Origin: CADEFQ01 sp050185195 | GTDB lineage: Bacteria; Pseudomonadota; Gammaproteobacteria; Steroidobacterales; Steroidobacteraceae | DNA: 64,000 bases | Direction: 5' to 3' | Assembly: GCA_050185195.1 (NCBI GenBank) | Contig: JBFWZQ010000013.1 | Span: 20,208-84,207 of the forward strand | Part shown: one piece after another, positions 22,646 through 32,198 of the stretch | Numbering within the stretch: position 1 is the stretch's first letter | How the letters are laid out: the number at the start of each line of letters is the position of its first letter | Notes under the pieces: generated by a model | What the model saw: the letters and a program-made list of their open reading frames with translations, nothing else | Told to the model about the DNA's origin: nothing | Database searches by the model: none | Program-made: the position numbers and the translations under genes

Positions 22646-24678
22646 GACTCGAGAGTTACGTGGCCGGCCGTTGGCACGCGGGCGACCGCGACCTGCAGTC
22701 GTTGAGGGACGCGACGACCGGGCAGGTCATCGCGGAAAGCTCGTCCGCGGGCATCGATTTCGCGGCCGTCCTGGCGCACGCGCGGGACGTGGGCGGGCCC
22801 GCGCTGCGCCGCCTCACGTTCCACGAGCGCGCCGGGCTGCTGAAAGCGCTCGCGAAGCACCTGTCGGAACTGAAGGAAGAGTTCTACACGCTCTCCTACG
22901 CGACGGGCGCGACGCGCGCCGACTCCTGGATCGACATCGATGGCGGCCTCGGCACGCTGTTCGCCTACGCGAGCCGCGGCGTGCGCGAACTGCCGAATGC
23001 GCACGTTTACCTGGACGGTGACGTCGAACCGCTGTCGAAGTCGGGCACGTTCGTCGGGCAGCACCTCTGCGTGCCGCGCGAAGGCGTGGCGCTGCACGTC
23101 AACGCGTTCAACTTCCCCGTCTGGGGCATGCTCGAAAAGCTCGCGCCCACGTTGCTCGCCGGGATGCCGGCGATCGTGAAGCCCGCCACCGCGACGTCCT
23201 ACCTCACCGAGCTCGTGTTCCGTCGCATCATCGAGTCGGGCTTGCTGCCGGAAGGCGCGGTGCAGTTGATCTGCGGCAGCGTCGGGGACCTGCTCGCGCA
23301 CCTGTCCGGCCAGGACGTGGTGTCGTTCACGGGTTCCGCCGCCACCGCGAACCTGCTGCGCGGCCATCCCGCCGTGCTGGGCAACGCCGTGCGTTTCATC
23401 GCCGAGACCGACTCGATCAATTCCTGCGTGCTCGGTGCGGATGCCGCGCCGGGCGAGCCGGAGTTCGAGGCTTTCGTGCGTGAAGTCGTGCGCGAAATGA
23501 CCGCGAAGGCCGGCCAGAAGTGCACGGCCATCCGCAAGGCGCTGGTGCCCGCGGCCCGGCTCGGCGCCGCGATGGAAGCGATCGGCGCGGCGCTCGCGAA
23601 GGTCGTCGTGGGCGATCCACGCCGTGAGGACGTGCGCATGGGGCCGCTGGCCACGCAGGGCCAGCGCCGCGAGGTGCTGGCGCGCATCGCCGAACTGCGC
23701 CGTGAAGCCGATCTGGCCAGCGGCGCGGCGCTGGATCCCGTTGGCGCCGATGCGGGGCAGGGCGCCTTCGTCGCGCCCACGCTGCTCGTGGCGCGCGAGC
23801 CCCGCGCCGCGCAGCGTGTGCACACCGTGGAGGCCTTCGGACCGGTCTGCACACTGCTTCCCTACGGCTCGACGCAGGACGCCGTGGATCTTGCGCGCCG
23901 CGGCGAAGGCAGCCTCGTCTCGTCGGTGTTCTCGGCCGATGACGGGATCGCACGGGCGCTCGCGATCGGGCTCGCCCCCTATCACGGGCGCCTGTTGTTC
24001 GTGAACCGCGATTGCGCCCGCGACTCGACGGGCCACGGCTCGCCGCTGCCTGGCCTCGTGCACGGCGGGCCGGGCCGTGCCGGGGGCGGCGAGGAGATGG
24101 GCGGCCTGCGCGGGGTGATGCATTACCTGCAGCGCACGGCCGTGCAGGGCAGCCCCACGACGCTCGCTGCGATCACCGGGCGCTGGGTGCGCGGGGGCCG
24201 CGAAACCCGCACGGCCACGCATCCGTTTCGCCGCACGCTGCCCGAGCTCACGATCGGCGAGACGCTGCACTCGGCGGAACGCGAGGTCACGCTCGAGGAC
24301 ATCGAACGTTTCGCCCGCCTGAGCGGCGACACGTTCTACGCGCACATGGACGAAGCGGCCGCCCGGCGCAACCCGCTCTTCGGTGGCCGGGTGGCGCATG
24401 GTTATTTCCTCATTGCCGCAGCGGCCGGCCTGTTCGTCGACCCGCCGTACGGACCGGTGCTGGCGAACTACGGCCTCGATCGCCTGCGGTTCGCGAAGCC
24501 GGTGCGACCGGGCGACCGAATCAAGGTGCGCCTCACCTGCAAGGCGAAGTCGCAACGCGCGGGGAAGGACTACGGCGAGGTCACCTGGGACACGGAGATC
24601 ACGAACCAGCACGGTGAAACCGTTGCGAGCTACGACGTGCTCACGATGGTGAGCGTGGAGCCCGTCGATGGCGATTGA
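22642..24678 (+). CDS. paaZ: Bifunctional PaaZ: oxepin-CoA hydrolase and semialdehyde dehydrogenase
   Basis: The 678-residue fusion has an N-terminal aldehyde dehydrogenase domain (about 1-520) with VNAFNFPVWGMLEKLAP, FTGSAATANLL and the nucleophile cysteine in KAGQKCTAIRKA. The C-terminal MaoC-type (R)-hydratase domain (about 535-678) has DIERFARLSGDTFYAHMDE and GGRVAHGYFLIAAAAGLF. Ring opening by the hydratase and immediate oxidation of the reactive semialdehyde occur in one protein. Length matches the E. coli enzyme. It overlaps the next gene by 11 bases. Confidence 0.95.
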   Translation: MRLESYVAGRWHAGDRDLQSLRDATTGQVIAESSSAGIDFAAVLAHARDVGGPALRRLTFHERAGLLKALAKHLSELKEEFYTLSYATGATRADSWIDIDGGLGTLFAYASRGVRELPNAHVYLDGDVEPLSKSGTFVGQHLCVPREGVALHVNAFNFPVWGMLEKLAPTLLAGMPAIVKPATATSYLTELVFRRIIESGLLPEGAVQLICGSVGDLLAHLSGQDVVSFTGSAATANLLRGHPAVLGNAVRFIAETDSINSCVLGADAAPGEPEFEAFVREVVREMTAKAGQKCTAIRKALVPAARLGAAMEAIGAALAKVVVGDPRREDVRMGPLATQGQRREVLARIAELRREADLASGAALDPVGADAGQGAFVAPTLLVAREPRAAQRVHTVEAFGPVCTLLPYGSTQDAVDLARRGEGSLVSSVFSADDGIARALAIGLAPYHGRLLFVNRDCARDSTGHGSPLPGLVHGGPGRAGGGEEMGGLRGVMHYLQRTAVQGSPTTLAAITGRWVRGGRETRTATHPFRRTLPELTIGETLHSAEREVTLEDIERFARLSGDTFYAHMDEAAARRNPLFGGRVAHGYFLIAAAAGLFVDPPYGPVLANYGLDRLRFAKPVRPGDRIKVRLTCKAKSQRAGKDYGEVTWDTEITNQHGETVASYDVLTMVSVEPVDGD

Positions 24679-25480
24679 ACTTGGCGGCTACCGCACCCGC
24701 CATGCACCGCTCGAGTTCGCGGAGCCGGACCCGGCCGTGCTCGAGATCGTCATTCGCAAGGACGGTGCGCTGAATGCAGCGGACGAAGCCATGCACCGCG
24801 CGCTGGCACGCGTCTGGCTCGACATCGACGTCGATGACGCGGTGCGCGCCGTGCTCGTGCGTGGCGCGGGGGCGCATTTTTCATCGGGCGGCGACTTCGC
24901 GATGATCGAAAAGATGATCGCGGACGAGGCCACCTTGCTGCGGGTGTGGAAGGAGGCGAGCGACCTCGTCTACAACCTCATCGCCTGCTCGAAGCCGGTC
25001 GTCTCGGCGATTCGCGGCACCGCGGTCGGCGCCGGGCTTGCCGTGGCGTTGCTGGCCGACATCTCGGTGGCGGCCCGCGACGCGAAAATCCTCGATGGCC
25101 ACACGCGGCTTGGGGTCGCCGCGGGCGACCATGCCGTGATCCTCTGGCCGCTGCTCTGCGGCCTCGCCAAGGCACGCTACTACCTGCTGACGAACCGGCC
25201 GCTCGACGGCGCGGAGGCCGAACGCATCGGGCTGGTGTCGCTGTGCGTCGACGACGGGAACGTGCATGGGGAGGCGCTCGGAATCGCACGTTCGCTCGCA
25301 GCGGGCAGCCCCACCGCGCTGCGCTGGACCAAGCACGCGCTGAATGGCTGGCTGCGCCGGGCCGGGCCCGGTTTCGATGCATCGCTCGCCCTGGAATTCC
25401 TCGGCTTTCGGCTCGCCGATGCCCGGGAAGGGCTGGCGGCGGTCAGGGCGAAGCGCCCCGCCGGATTTCACCGGGACTGA
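24668..25480 (+). CDS. Enoyl-CoA hydratase/isomerase family protein
   Basis: This 270-residue crotonase-fold protein starts inside the end of paaZ. The oxyanion-hole elements are visible (GAHFSSGGDFAMIE and AIRGTAVGAGLAVALLADI), and the second-acid region reads AGDHAVILWPLLCG where PaaG has a PDSGGTW motif. It is clearly a paralogue of PaaG but diverged. It could supply the PaaF 2,3-dehydroadipyl-CoA hydratase step, since no other PaaF candidate, PaaH or PaaJ is visible. That assignment is inference from position. Confidence 0.82.
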   Translation: MAIELGGYRTRHAPLEFAEPDPAVLEIVIRKDGALNAADEAMHRALARVWLDIDVDDAVRAVLVRGAGAHFSSGGDFAMIEKMIADEATLLRVWKEASDLVYNLIACSKPVVSAIRGTAVGAGLAVALLADISVAARDAKILDGHTRLGVAAGDHAVILWPLLCGLAKARYYLLTNRPLDGAEAERIGLVSLCVDDGNVHGEALGIARSLAAGSPTALRWTKHALNGWLRRAGPGFDASLALEFLGFRLADAREGLAAVRAKRPAGFHRD

Positions 25481-25492
25481 AGGCGCAGGGCG

Positions 25493-25753
25493 CTACCGGC
25501 GTTTCTTCTTCGCGCCCGGGCCGCTTTCGTCGCCGACGTCGTAATCCTCGAAGTCGCTCACCAGGTCCGCCGTGCGTTTCTCTTCGAGCAGGCGCTCGAG
25601 GCGACGCCACGCCGGGTCGCCGAGCTTCTGGCCCCGGCGCTTGGCGAGGTCGAGGTCCTTGATGACGCGGTCGAGATCGAGATCCTCGGCCGCGGCGCTG
25701 TCCTCTTCCTCTTCCTCGTCGTCGAACTCTTCCGACTCGGGCTTCTCGCTCAT
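25493..25753 (-). CDS. Small acidic/basic hypothetical protein (PA3496-like)
   Basis: This 86-residue protein starts at ATG 25753; a longer frame from 25792 is less likely. The first half is a run of Asp/Glu, and the second half has AWRRLERLLEEKRTADLVSDFEDYD ending in a basic tail GAKKKRR. The paired-charge layout and the R-x-LE-x-LLEEKR helix resemble the small PA3496-type proteins of gammaproteobacteria, but I cannot confirm this without a search. It lies 67 bases downstream of gspF on the same strand and may share its transcript. No function can be assigned. Confidence 0.6.
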   Translation of the reverse strand: MSEKPESEEFDDEEEEEDSAAAEDLDLDRVIKDLDLAKRRGQKLGDPAWRRLERLLEEKRTADLVSDFEDYDVGDESGPGAKKKRR

Positions 25754-25820
25754 GGCGGCGGGAGATTTAGCGCGAATCGCGTCCGGGCGCAATGTCCGCG
25801 GTCACGGGGTCGACGGGCCG

Positions 25821-27035
25821 TCAGCGGATCAGCTGGTTCATCTCGAAAATGGGCAGCAGCATTGCAAACACGATGCCCATCACGAAGAGCCCCATCACGA
25901 TGATCAGCAGCGGCCCCAGCAGGCCGACCAGGGCGCTCAGGATGCCGTCGAGCTCCCGTTCCTGGCTGATGGCCGCGCGTTCCAGCATGGTTTCCAGCTC
26001 GCCGCTGGACTCACCGCTCGAAATGAGGTGGATCGTCATCGGCGGGAACAGCTTGCTCTGGGCGAGCGAGCGGCCGATCGGGGCGCCCTCGCGCACCCGC
26101 TGCCCCGCATCGACGACAGCCGCCTTCATCGGGATGCTGGTCACGACCTCGCCCGCGATGCGCAGCGCCTCGAGCACCGGCACCGAGGCGGCCGTCAGGA
26201 TGCTGAGGGTGCGGGTGAACCGCGCCGTGTTGAATCCCCGCACCAACCGCCCGATCAGCGGCAGCCGCAGCTGCAACGCGTGGTAGCGGCGGCGTGCCTC
26301 GGGGTTCCTGAGCCAGCGCATGAGCGCGACGATCGCCACCACGATGCCGGCGAGCAGCCACAAGCCCCATTCCTGCAGGAAACTGCTCACGCCGATCAGC
26401 ATGCGCGTCATCAGGGGTAGTTGCGCCTTGCCGGTATCGAAGACCTCGATCACCTTCGGCACCACGTACACGAGCAGGCCGGTCACGATGCCGAAACACA
26501 TGACCGTCAGCACGATCGGGTAGAGCATCGCGCCGAGTACCTTCTGGCGCGTGAGTTCGCGGCCCTCGGTGTAGTCGGCGAGCCGCTCGAGCACTTCGTC
26601 GAGGTGGCCAGACTGCTCGCCGGCCGACACGGTCGCCCGGTAGATTTCCGGGAACACGCGCGGAAACTCGGCAAAGCCGTTCGCGAGCGTGTGGCCCTCC
26701 ATCACGCGCGAGCGCACGCCGAGGAGGATGCTCTGCACCCGCGGCTTCTCGGTCTGCTGGGAGACCGCGAGCAATGCTTCCTCGAGCGGCAGGCCCGCCT
26801 TCGTCAGGGTCGCGAGCTGGCGCGTGAGCAGCGCGAGGTCGGTGGCCGATGCGCCACGGGCGATGCCGAACCTGCGCTGGCGGCGCGCCTCTTCGCGCAC
26901 CGCTTCGGTGACGGTGACCGGCAGCAGTTCGCGCTCGCGCAGCAGCTGGCGCACGTGCTTCGCGGTGTCGCCCTCGAGGACGCCTTTCTTCTCGCGTCCT
27001 GCCGCATCGAGCGCGACGTATTCGTAGGCGCCCAT
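25821..27035 (-). CDS. gspF: Type II secretion inner-membrane protein GspF
   Basis: ATG 27035 (MGAYEYVALDAAG) is the normal GspF start and gives 404 residues; the longer frame enters repeat DNA. Two T2SSF domains are visible, each with a conserved helical bundle (LALLTRQLATLTKAGLPLEEAL and FTRTLSILTAASVPVLEALRIA). Three transmembrane helices lie near 170-190, 220-240 and 375-395. GspF is the platform protein that couples the GspE motor to pseudopilus growth. It is separated from gspE by a 125-bp gap mostly filled by the GGGCAAC repeat. Confidence 0.95.
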   Translation of the reverse strand: MGAYEYVALDAAGREKKGVLEGDTAKHVRQLLRERELLPVTVTEAVREEARRQRRFGIARGASATDLALLTRQLATLTKAGLPLEEALLAVSQQTEKPRVQSILLGVRSRVMEGHTLANGFAEFPRVFPEIYRATVSAGEQSGHLDEVLERLADYTEGRELTRQKVLGAMLYPIVLTVMCFGIVTGLLVYVVPKVIEVFDTGKAQLPLMTRMLIGVSSFLQEWGLWLLAGIVVAIVALMRWLRNPEARRRYHALQLRLPLIGRLVRGFNTARFTRTLSILTAASVPVLEALRIAGEVVTSIPMKAAVVDAGQRVREGAPIGRSLAQSKLFPPMTIHLISSGESSGELETMLERAAISQERELDGILSALVGLLGPLLIIVMGLFVMGIVFAMLLPIFEMNQLIR

Positions 27036-27061
27036 GTGCTCAGCGCGCTGCGCTGAGGGCG

Positions 27062-27155
27062 GCGGGCTGCGGGCCACGGGCAACGGGCCAGAACGCGAGC
27101 CTGCCCAGCTGGCCGGCGCTTCTGGCCCGTTGCCCGTCGCCCATTGCCCGTAGCG
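27062..27155. repeat. GGGCAAC dispersed inverted repeat, copy 3 (between gspE and gspF)
   Basis: Perfect 16-bp arms GGGCAACGGGCCAGAA (27078-27093) and TTCTGGCCCGTTGCCC (27120-27135) enclose a 26-base loop. Extra CCCGTCGCCC and ATTGCCCGT units follow. It fills the only real gap in the gsp operon, and a 16-bp stem of this strength in the mRNA could affect stability or partial termination between gspE and gspF. Confidence 0.85.
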
Positions 27156-27160
27156 CTGGC

Positions 27161-28656
<1,496 letters not shown>

Positions 28657-28660
<4 letters not shown>

Positions 28661-30756
28661 CGCGATTCCGGCGGCGGCGTCGTGGCGGGCGGCTCCGCCG
28701 GTTGCGCGGCGTCGGGCTTCGCGGTGTCGGGCTGCTCGACCCCGGGCTGCTGGGCTGGCGGTGGCGCGGGCTGTGGCAACGGCGGCAGCACGGCATTCTT
28801 CTGGCCCGGCAGCAGCGGCAGCACCTCGAATCGCGGACCGAGCTTGCGCTGTTCTTCGCGGATGAAGTTGTATTTCGAGTTCGTCTCGAACGAGGACTGC
28901 ACGCCGTCGCGCAGGATCTTCGGCTGGATGAAGACCATCAGGTTGGTCTTGACCTTCGAGGCCTGGCGCACCTTGAAGAACTCGCCGATGAGGGGGATGC
29001 GGCCGAGCAGCGGCACGCGCTGCTCGCCGCGGCGGTCCTCTTCCTGGATGAGGCCGCCGAGCACGATGGTGCCGCCGTCCTCGACGAGCAGGCTCGTGTT
29101 GATCACGCGCTTGTTGGTGATGAGGTCGACCGCGCTCGCGGTGCTGGTCGAGAGGCTCGACGCCTCCTGCTCGATCTTGAGGATTACCGAATCGCCCTCG
29201 TTGATCTGCGGCGTGATCTTGAGGATGGTGCCGACTTCCTCGCGCTGGATCGTCTGGAAGGGGTTCACCGAACCGTTGTTGCCGCCGCTGCCGGTGTTCG
29301 TGTACTGCCCGGTGATGAAGGGCACTTCCTGCGCCACCTTGATCTGCGCTTCCTGGTTGTCGAGCGTCACGATCGAAGGCGTCGCGACGATATTGGTGTC
29401 GGCGTCGTTCCTGATCGCGCGCAGCACGGCGGCCCAGTTGGTGCCGGTGTCCTGCACCCGGCCGCCCCCGATGGTCGTGCCGAGGATGGCCTTCGGGTCG
29501 ATGCTCGTCGGGTTGTCGATGCCCCGGATGATGTCGACGATGCTGCCGCCGGCGATCGGCTGCACGAAGCTGCCCACCAGGAAGTTGTCCTTCGAGCCGT
29601 CGACGGCCCAGTTGATGCCGAGTTCCGCCGTCTTGTCGGCGCGGACCTCGACGATCACGGCCTGCACCAGCACCTGCGCGCGGCGGATGTCGAGCTTGTC
29701 GACGATGGCCATGAGATTGCGCATCGTCTTGGGCGGGGCGGTGACCACGAGGGCGTTGTTGTCCGGGTCCGCCCAGATCGTCGTGCCGCGTTCGGCCTGC
29801 GCCGAAGGGCCCGCGGCGGCGGCGCCCGCGGCGCCCGGCGCGGCGGCGCCGACCCCGGTGAGCTGTTCCTTCAGCTTCGCGGCGATCTTCTCGGCGTCGG
29901 AATAGCGCAGGTAACGCACCTGCGTGTCGCCGCCGGATTCGAGCGGCGTGTCGAGGTGGGCGATCAGCGCTTTCACGCGCAGCCGCGCGGATTGCTCGCC
30001 ACTCAGCAGCACGCTGTTGGTGCGGTCGTCCGCGACCAGCTTCAGGTTGGCGCCGCCGCCCTCGGCCGCCGCCGCGCCCTGCACGAGCTGGGCGACGACG
30101 CGTACTATTTCCGTGGCCGACGCATTCTGCATCGGGATCACTTCGATCTCGGCGTCCCCGCCCTGGTCGATGCGCCGGATGATGCGCACGATGCGGTTCA
30201 CGTTGTTGGCGCGATCCGAAATGATCAGCATGTTCGAGGCGGGGTAGGCCGCCAGGTGCCCGTACTGCGGGATCAGCGGCCGCAGGATCGGCACCAGCTG
30301 GGCGGCGTTCACGTTCTTCACCGCGATCACCTGCGTCACGATCTCGTCGGAGGTGGAACTCACGCGGTCCGGCAAGTCGACGGACGGAAACTGCCTCGCG
30401 TTGGCATCGGGGATGATCTTGATGATGTCGCCGGTCTGCACGGCGACGAAGCCGTATACCTGCAGGATCGACAGGAACGCCTGGTAGAACGCATCGGGCG
30501 TCATCGGCGTGGTCGACAGCATGGTGACCTGCTGGCGGCCGACGCGCGGGTCGACGATGAAGTTCTTGCCGGTCGCCGCGCTCACCGCCTCGATGATCTG
30601 GGTGATGTCCGCGTCCTTGAAATTCGGCGTGATGCGCGGGCCTGCCGGTTGCTGCGCGGCGGCGATCGAGGCGATCGCCAGCAGCGCGCCGCAGGCGGCG
30701 AGGCGCAGGCGGCCGGGGCGCGCCAACGAGGTCCGGTGGTCGTTGTTGTGGGTCAT
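28657..30756 (-). CDS. gspD: Type II secretion outer-membrane secretin GspD
   Basis: The 699 residues start with a cleavable signal (LRLAACGALLAIASIAAAQ). N0 (ITPNFKDADITQIIEAV) and the N1-N3 repeats (each with VIPMQNASATEIV-like or LDIRRAQVLVQAVIVEV elements) precede the secretin barrel (VPFITGQYT, KITPQINEGDSVILKIEQEASS, TNLMVFIQPKILR). A Gly/Ala-rich insert near residues 305-325 lies in N3. A Pro-rich C-terminal tail follows the barrel. GspD forms the outer-membrane channel for folded exoproteins. Confidence 0.95.
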
Positions 30757-30777
30757 TTCCGCCTGGTCTCCACTGCG

Positions 30778-31773
30778 CTAGTCGCCACGCTCGTCGGGGG
30801 GCTCGGCTGGCTCGTCCGCGCCGCTGTCGCCTGCGCCCAGCGCCGCGGCTGCGGGGTCGGGCTGGGCGGGCGCGGCGAGCTGTTCGGCTTCGTTCGCCAC
30901 CTGCGCCATGTTGAGGGTGAGTTCCTGCTGCCGTCCGCTGCGCAGCACGGTCACGCGGGCCTCGGCGGCGCTGCCGAGCGTGCGGAAGATTTCCTGGCCG
31001 CGCGCGGGGTCGTCGAGGGGCGTGCCGTTGATCGCCGTGACGAGGTCGCCGGGGCGCAGGCCGAGCCGCGAGAACGCAGCCCGGTTGCGCCCGGGATAGA
31101 CGCGGTAACCGCGCTGCTTGCCTTCGGCGAAGACCGGCTGCGGCCGCAGCACGTCGCCGATGACGCCGGGGTCGCGCTCGATCAGCTTCTGCATGCGATC
31201 GAGGATCTGGACGTCGGCGGCCTTCGGTAGCTGGGCGGGCAGGGCCGGCACGGGGGCCGCCGAGGCCACCGACGCCTGGTGCGGCAGCAACAGCGATTCG
31301 AGCGCGCCCGCCCGCTCGAGCACGACACGATCGGGATACACGGCGTGCAGCTTCGCGCCGCCCGGCACGGCGTCGCCCACCATCACGACCTTGGCGGCCG
31401 CGGCGCTTTCGCCGAGGATCGCGATGCCGGTGGACGGGTCGGAGTTTGCAATGACGCCCGCCAGCACGAGCGAGAGGCTGGTCTGCGGCGCATTGCTGGC
31501 GTCGCCGCTCGGGGTCACCAGGGCTTCGCCGAACAGGTGTGCGTTGATGAGCGTGCCGAGATCGAGCTGCGGCGGCGCCTGCACAGGGGTGCTCGCAACC
31601 GGCGCGTCGAGGTCGGCGCCGGCGAGATCCGTCACCGTGACGGCAACCTGCACGCCGAGCGCAATGCCGAGTCCCCACGTCGCAAGCTGGGGGCCGCGAG
31701 CGGCCAGCAGCCCTTTCCAGGCGTCTGGCGAGGGCAGGCCCTGCAGCACGGAGGTCGTCATCGGCCCAATCAT
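30778..31773 (-). CDS. gspC: Type II secretion protein GspC with PDZ domain
   Basis: The product has 331 residues from 31773, or 327 from the ATG at 31761; neither has a strong ribosome-binding site. One inner-membrane helix lies near 29-49, followed by the HR domain (LINAHLFGEA, SLSLVLAGVIANSDPSTGIAIL) that contacts GspD, and a C-terminal PDZ domain (GLRPGDLVTAINGTPLDDPARGQEIF). It links the inner-membrane platform to the secretin and helps select substrates. It is the first gene of a gspC-D-E-F operon; gspG to gspM are not in the window. Confidence 0.92.
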   Translation of the reverse strand: MIGPMTTSVLQGLPSPDAWKGLLAARGPQLATWGLGIALGVQVAVTVTDLAGADLDAPVASTPVQAPPQLDLGTLINAHLFGEALVTPSGDASNAPQTSLSLVLAGVIANSDPSTGIAILGESAAAAKVVMVGDAVPGGAKLHAVYPDRVVLERAGALESLLLPHQASVASAAPVPALPAQLPKAADVQILDRMQKLIERDPGVIGDVLRPQPVFAEGKQRGYRVYPGRNRAAFSRLGLRPGDLVTAINGTPLDDPARGQEIFRTLGSAAEARVTVLRSGRQQELTLNMAQVANEAEQLAAPAQPDPAAAALGAGDSGADEPAEPPDERGD

Positions 31774-31841
31774 ACGGGGCTGTCGATGGCGCTCACAAGC
31801 GACTGTTTCGCCAAGAAATCGGGCGGCAGGGCAGGGGGTCC

Positions 31842-31870
31842 TTGTGTTGCCGTTCGGCGACCCCTATAAA
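31842..31870 (+). promoter_or_regulatory. Candidate clpS-clpA promoter
   Basis: TTGTGT (31842-31847) and TATAAA (31865-31870) are spaced by exactly 17 bp. The -10 ends only seven bases before the clpS ATG, which would place the transcript start at or next to the start codon. It may therefore produce a leaderless or near-leaderless mRNA; a different promoter upstream cannot be excluded. Confidence 0.45.
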
Positions 31871-31877
31871 AGGTCGA

Positions 31878-32198
31878 ATGCCGGGCAATGAGCCGATCCA
31901 ACCTGACCATGGCGTCGTCGTCGACGAAGCGGCGCCCAAGCTGAAACGACCGCCGATGTTTCAGGTCATATTGCTGAACGACGATTACACGCCGATGGAG
32001 TTCGTGGTGGAGGTGCTCGAGAAGTTCTTCGGCATGAACCGCCCGCAGGCGACCCGGGTGATGCTCGAGGTCCATATGAAGGGCAAGGGCGTGTGCGGCG
32101 TGTTCAGTTACGAAATCGCGGAGACGAAGGTCGCGCAGGTCACGACCTTCGCCCGCGATAGCCAGCACCCGCTGATGTGCACACTGGAGGAGACCTGA
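31878..32198 (+). CDS. clpS: ClpS, N-degron adaptor for ClpAP
   Basis: The ATG at 31878 gives 106 residues of the right length. The conserved core begins FQVILLNDDYTPMEFVVEVL, which forms the binding pocket for N-terminal Leu, Phe, Tyr or Trp. It continues with ATRVMLEVHMKGKGVCGVFSYEIAETKV, including the pocket histidine. ClpS delivers N-degron substrates to ClpA, encoded immediately after (TGATG overlap). The aat gene nearby makes some of these substrates. Confidence 0.95.
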   Translation: MPGNEPIQPDHGVVVDEAAPKLKRPPMFQVILLNDDYTPMEFVVEVLEKFFGMNRPQATRVMLEVHMKGKGVCGVFSYEIAETKVAQVTTFARDSQHPLMCTLEET

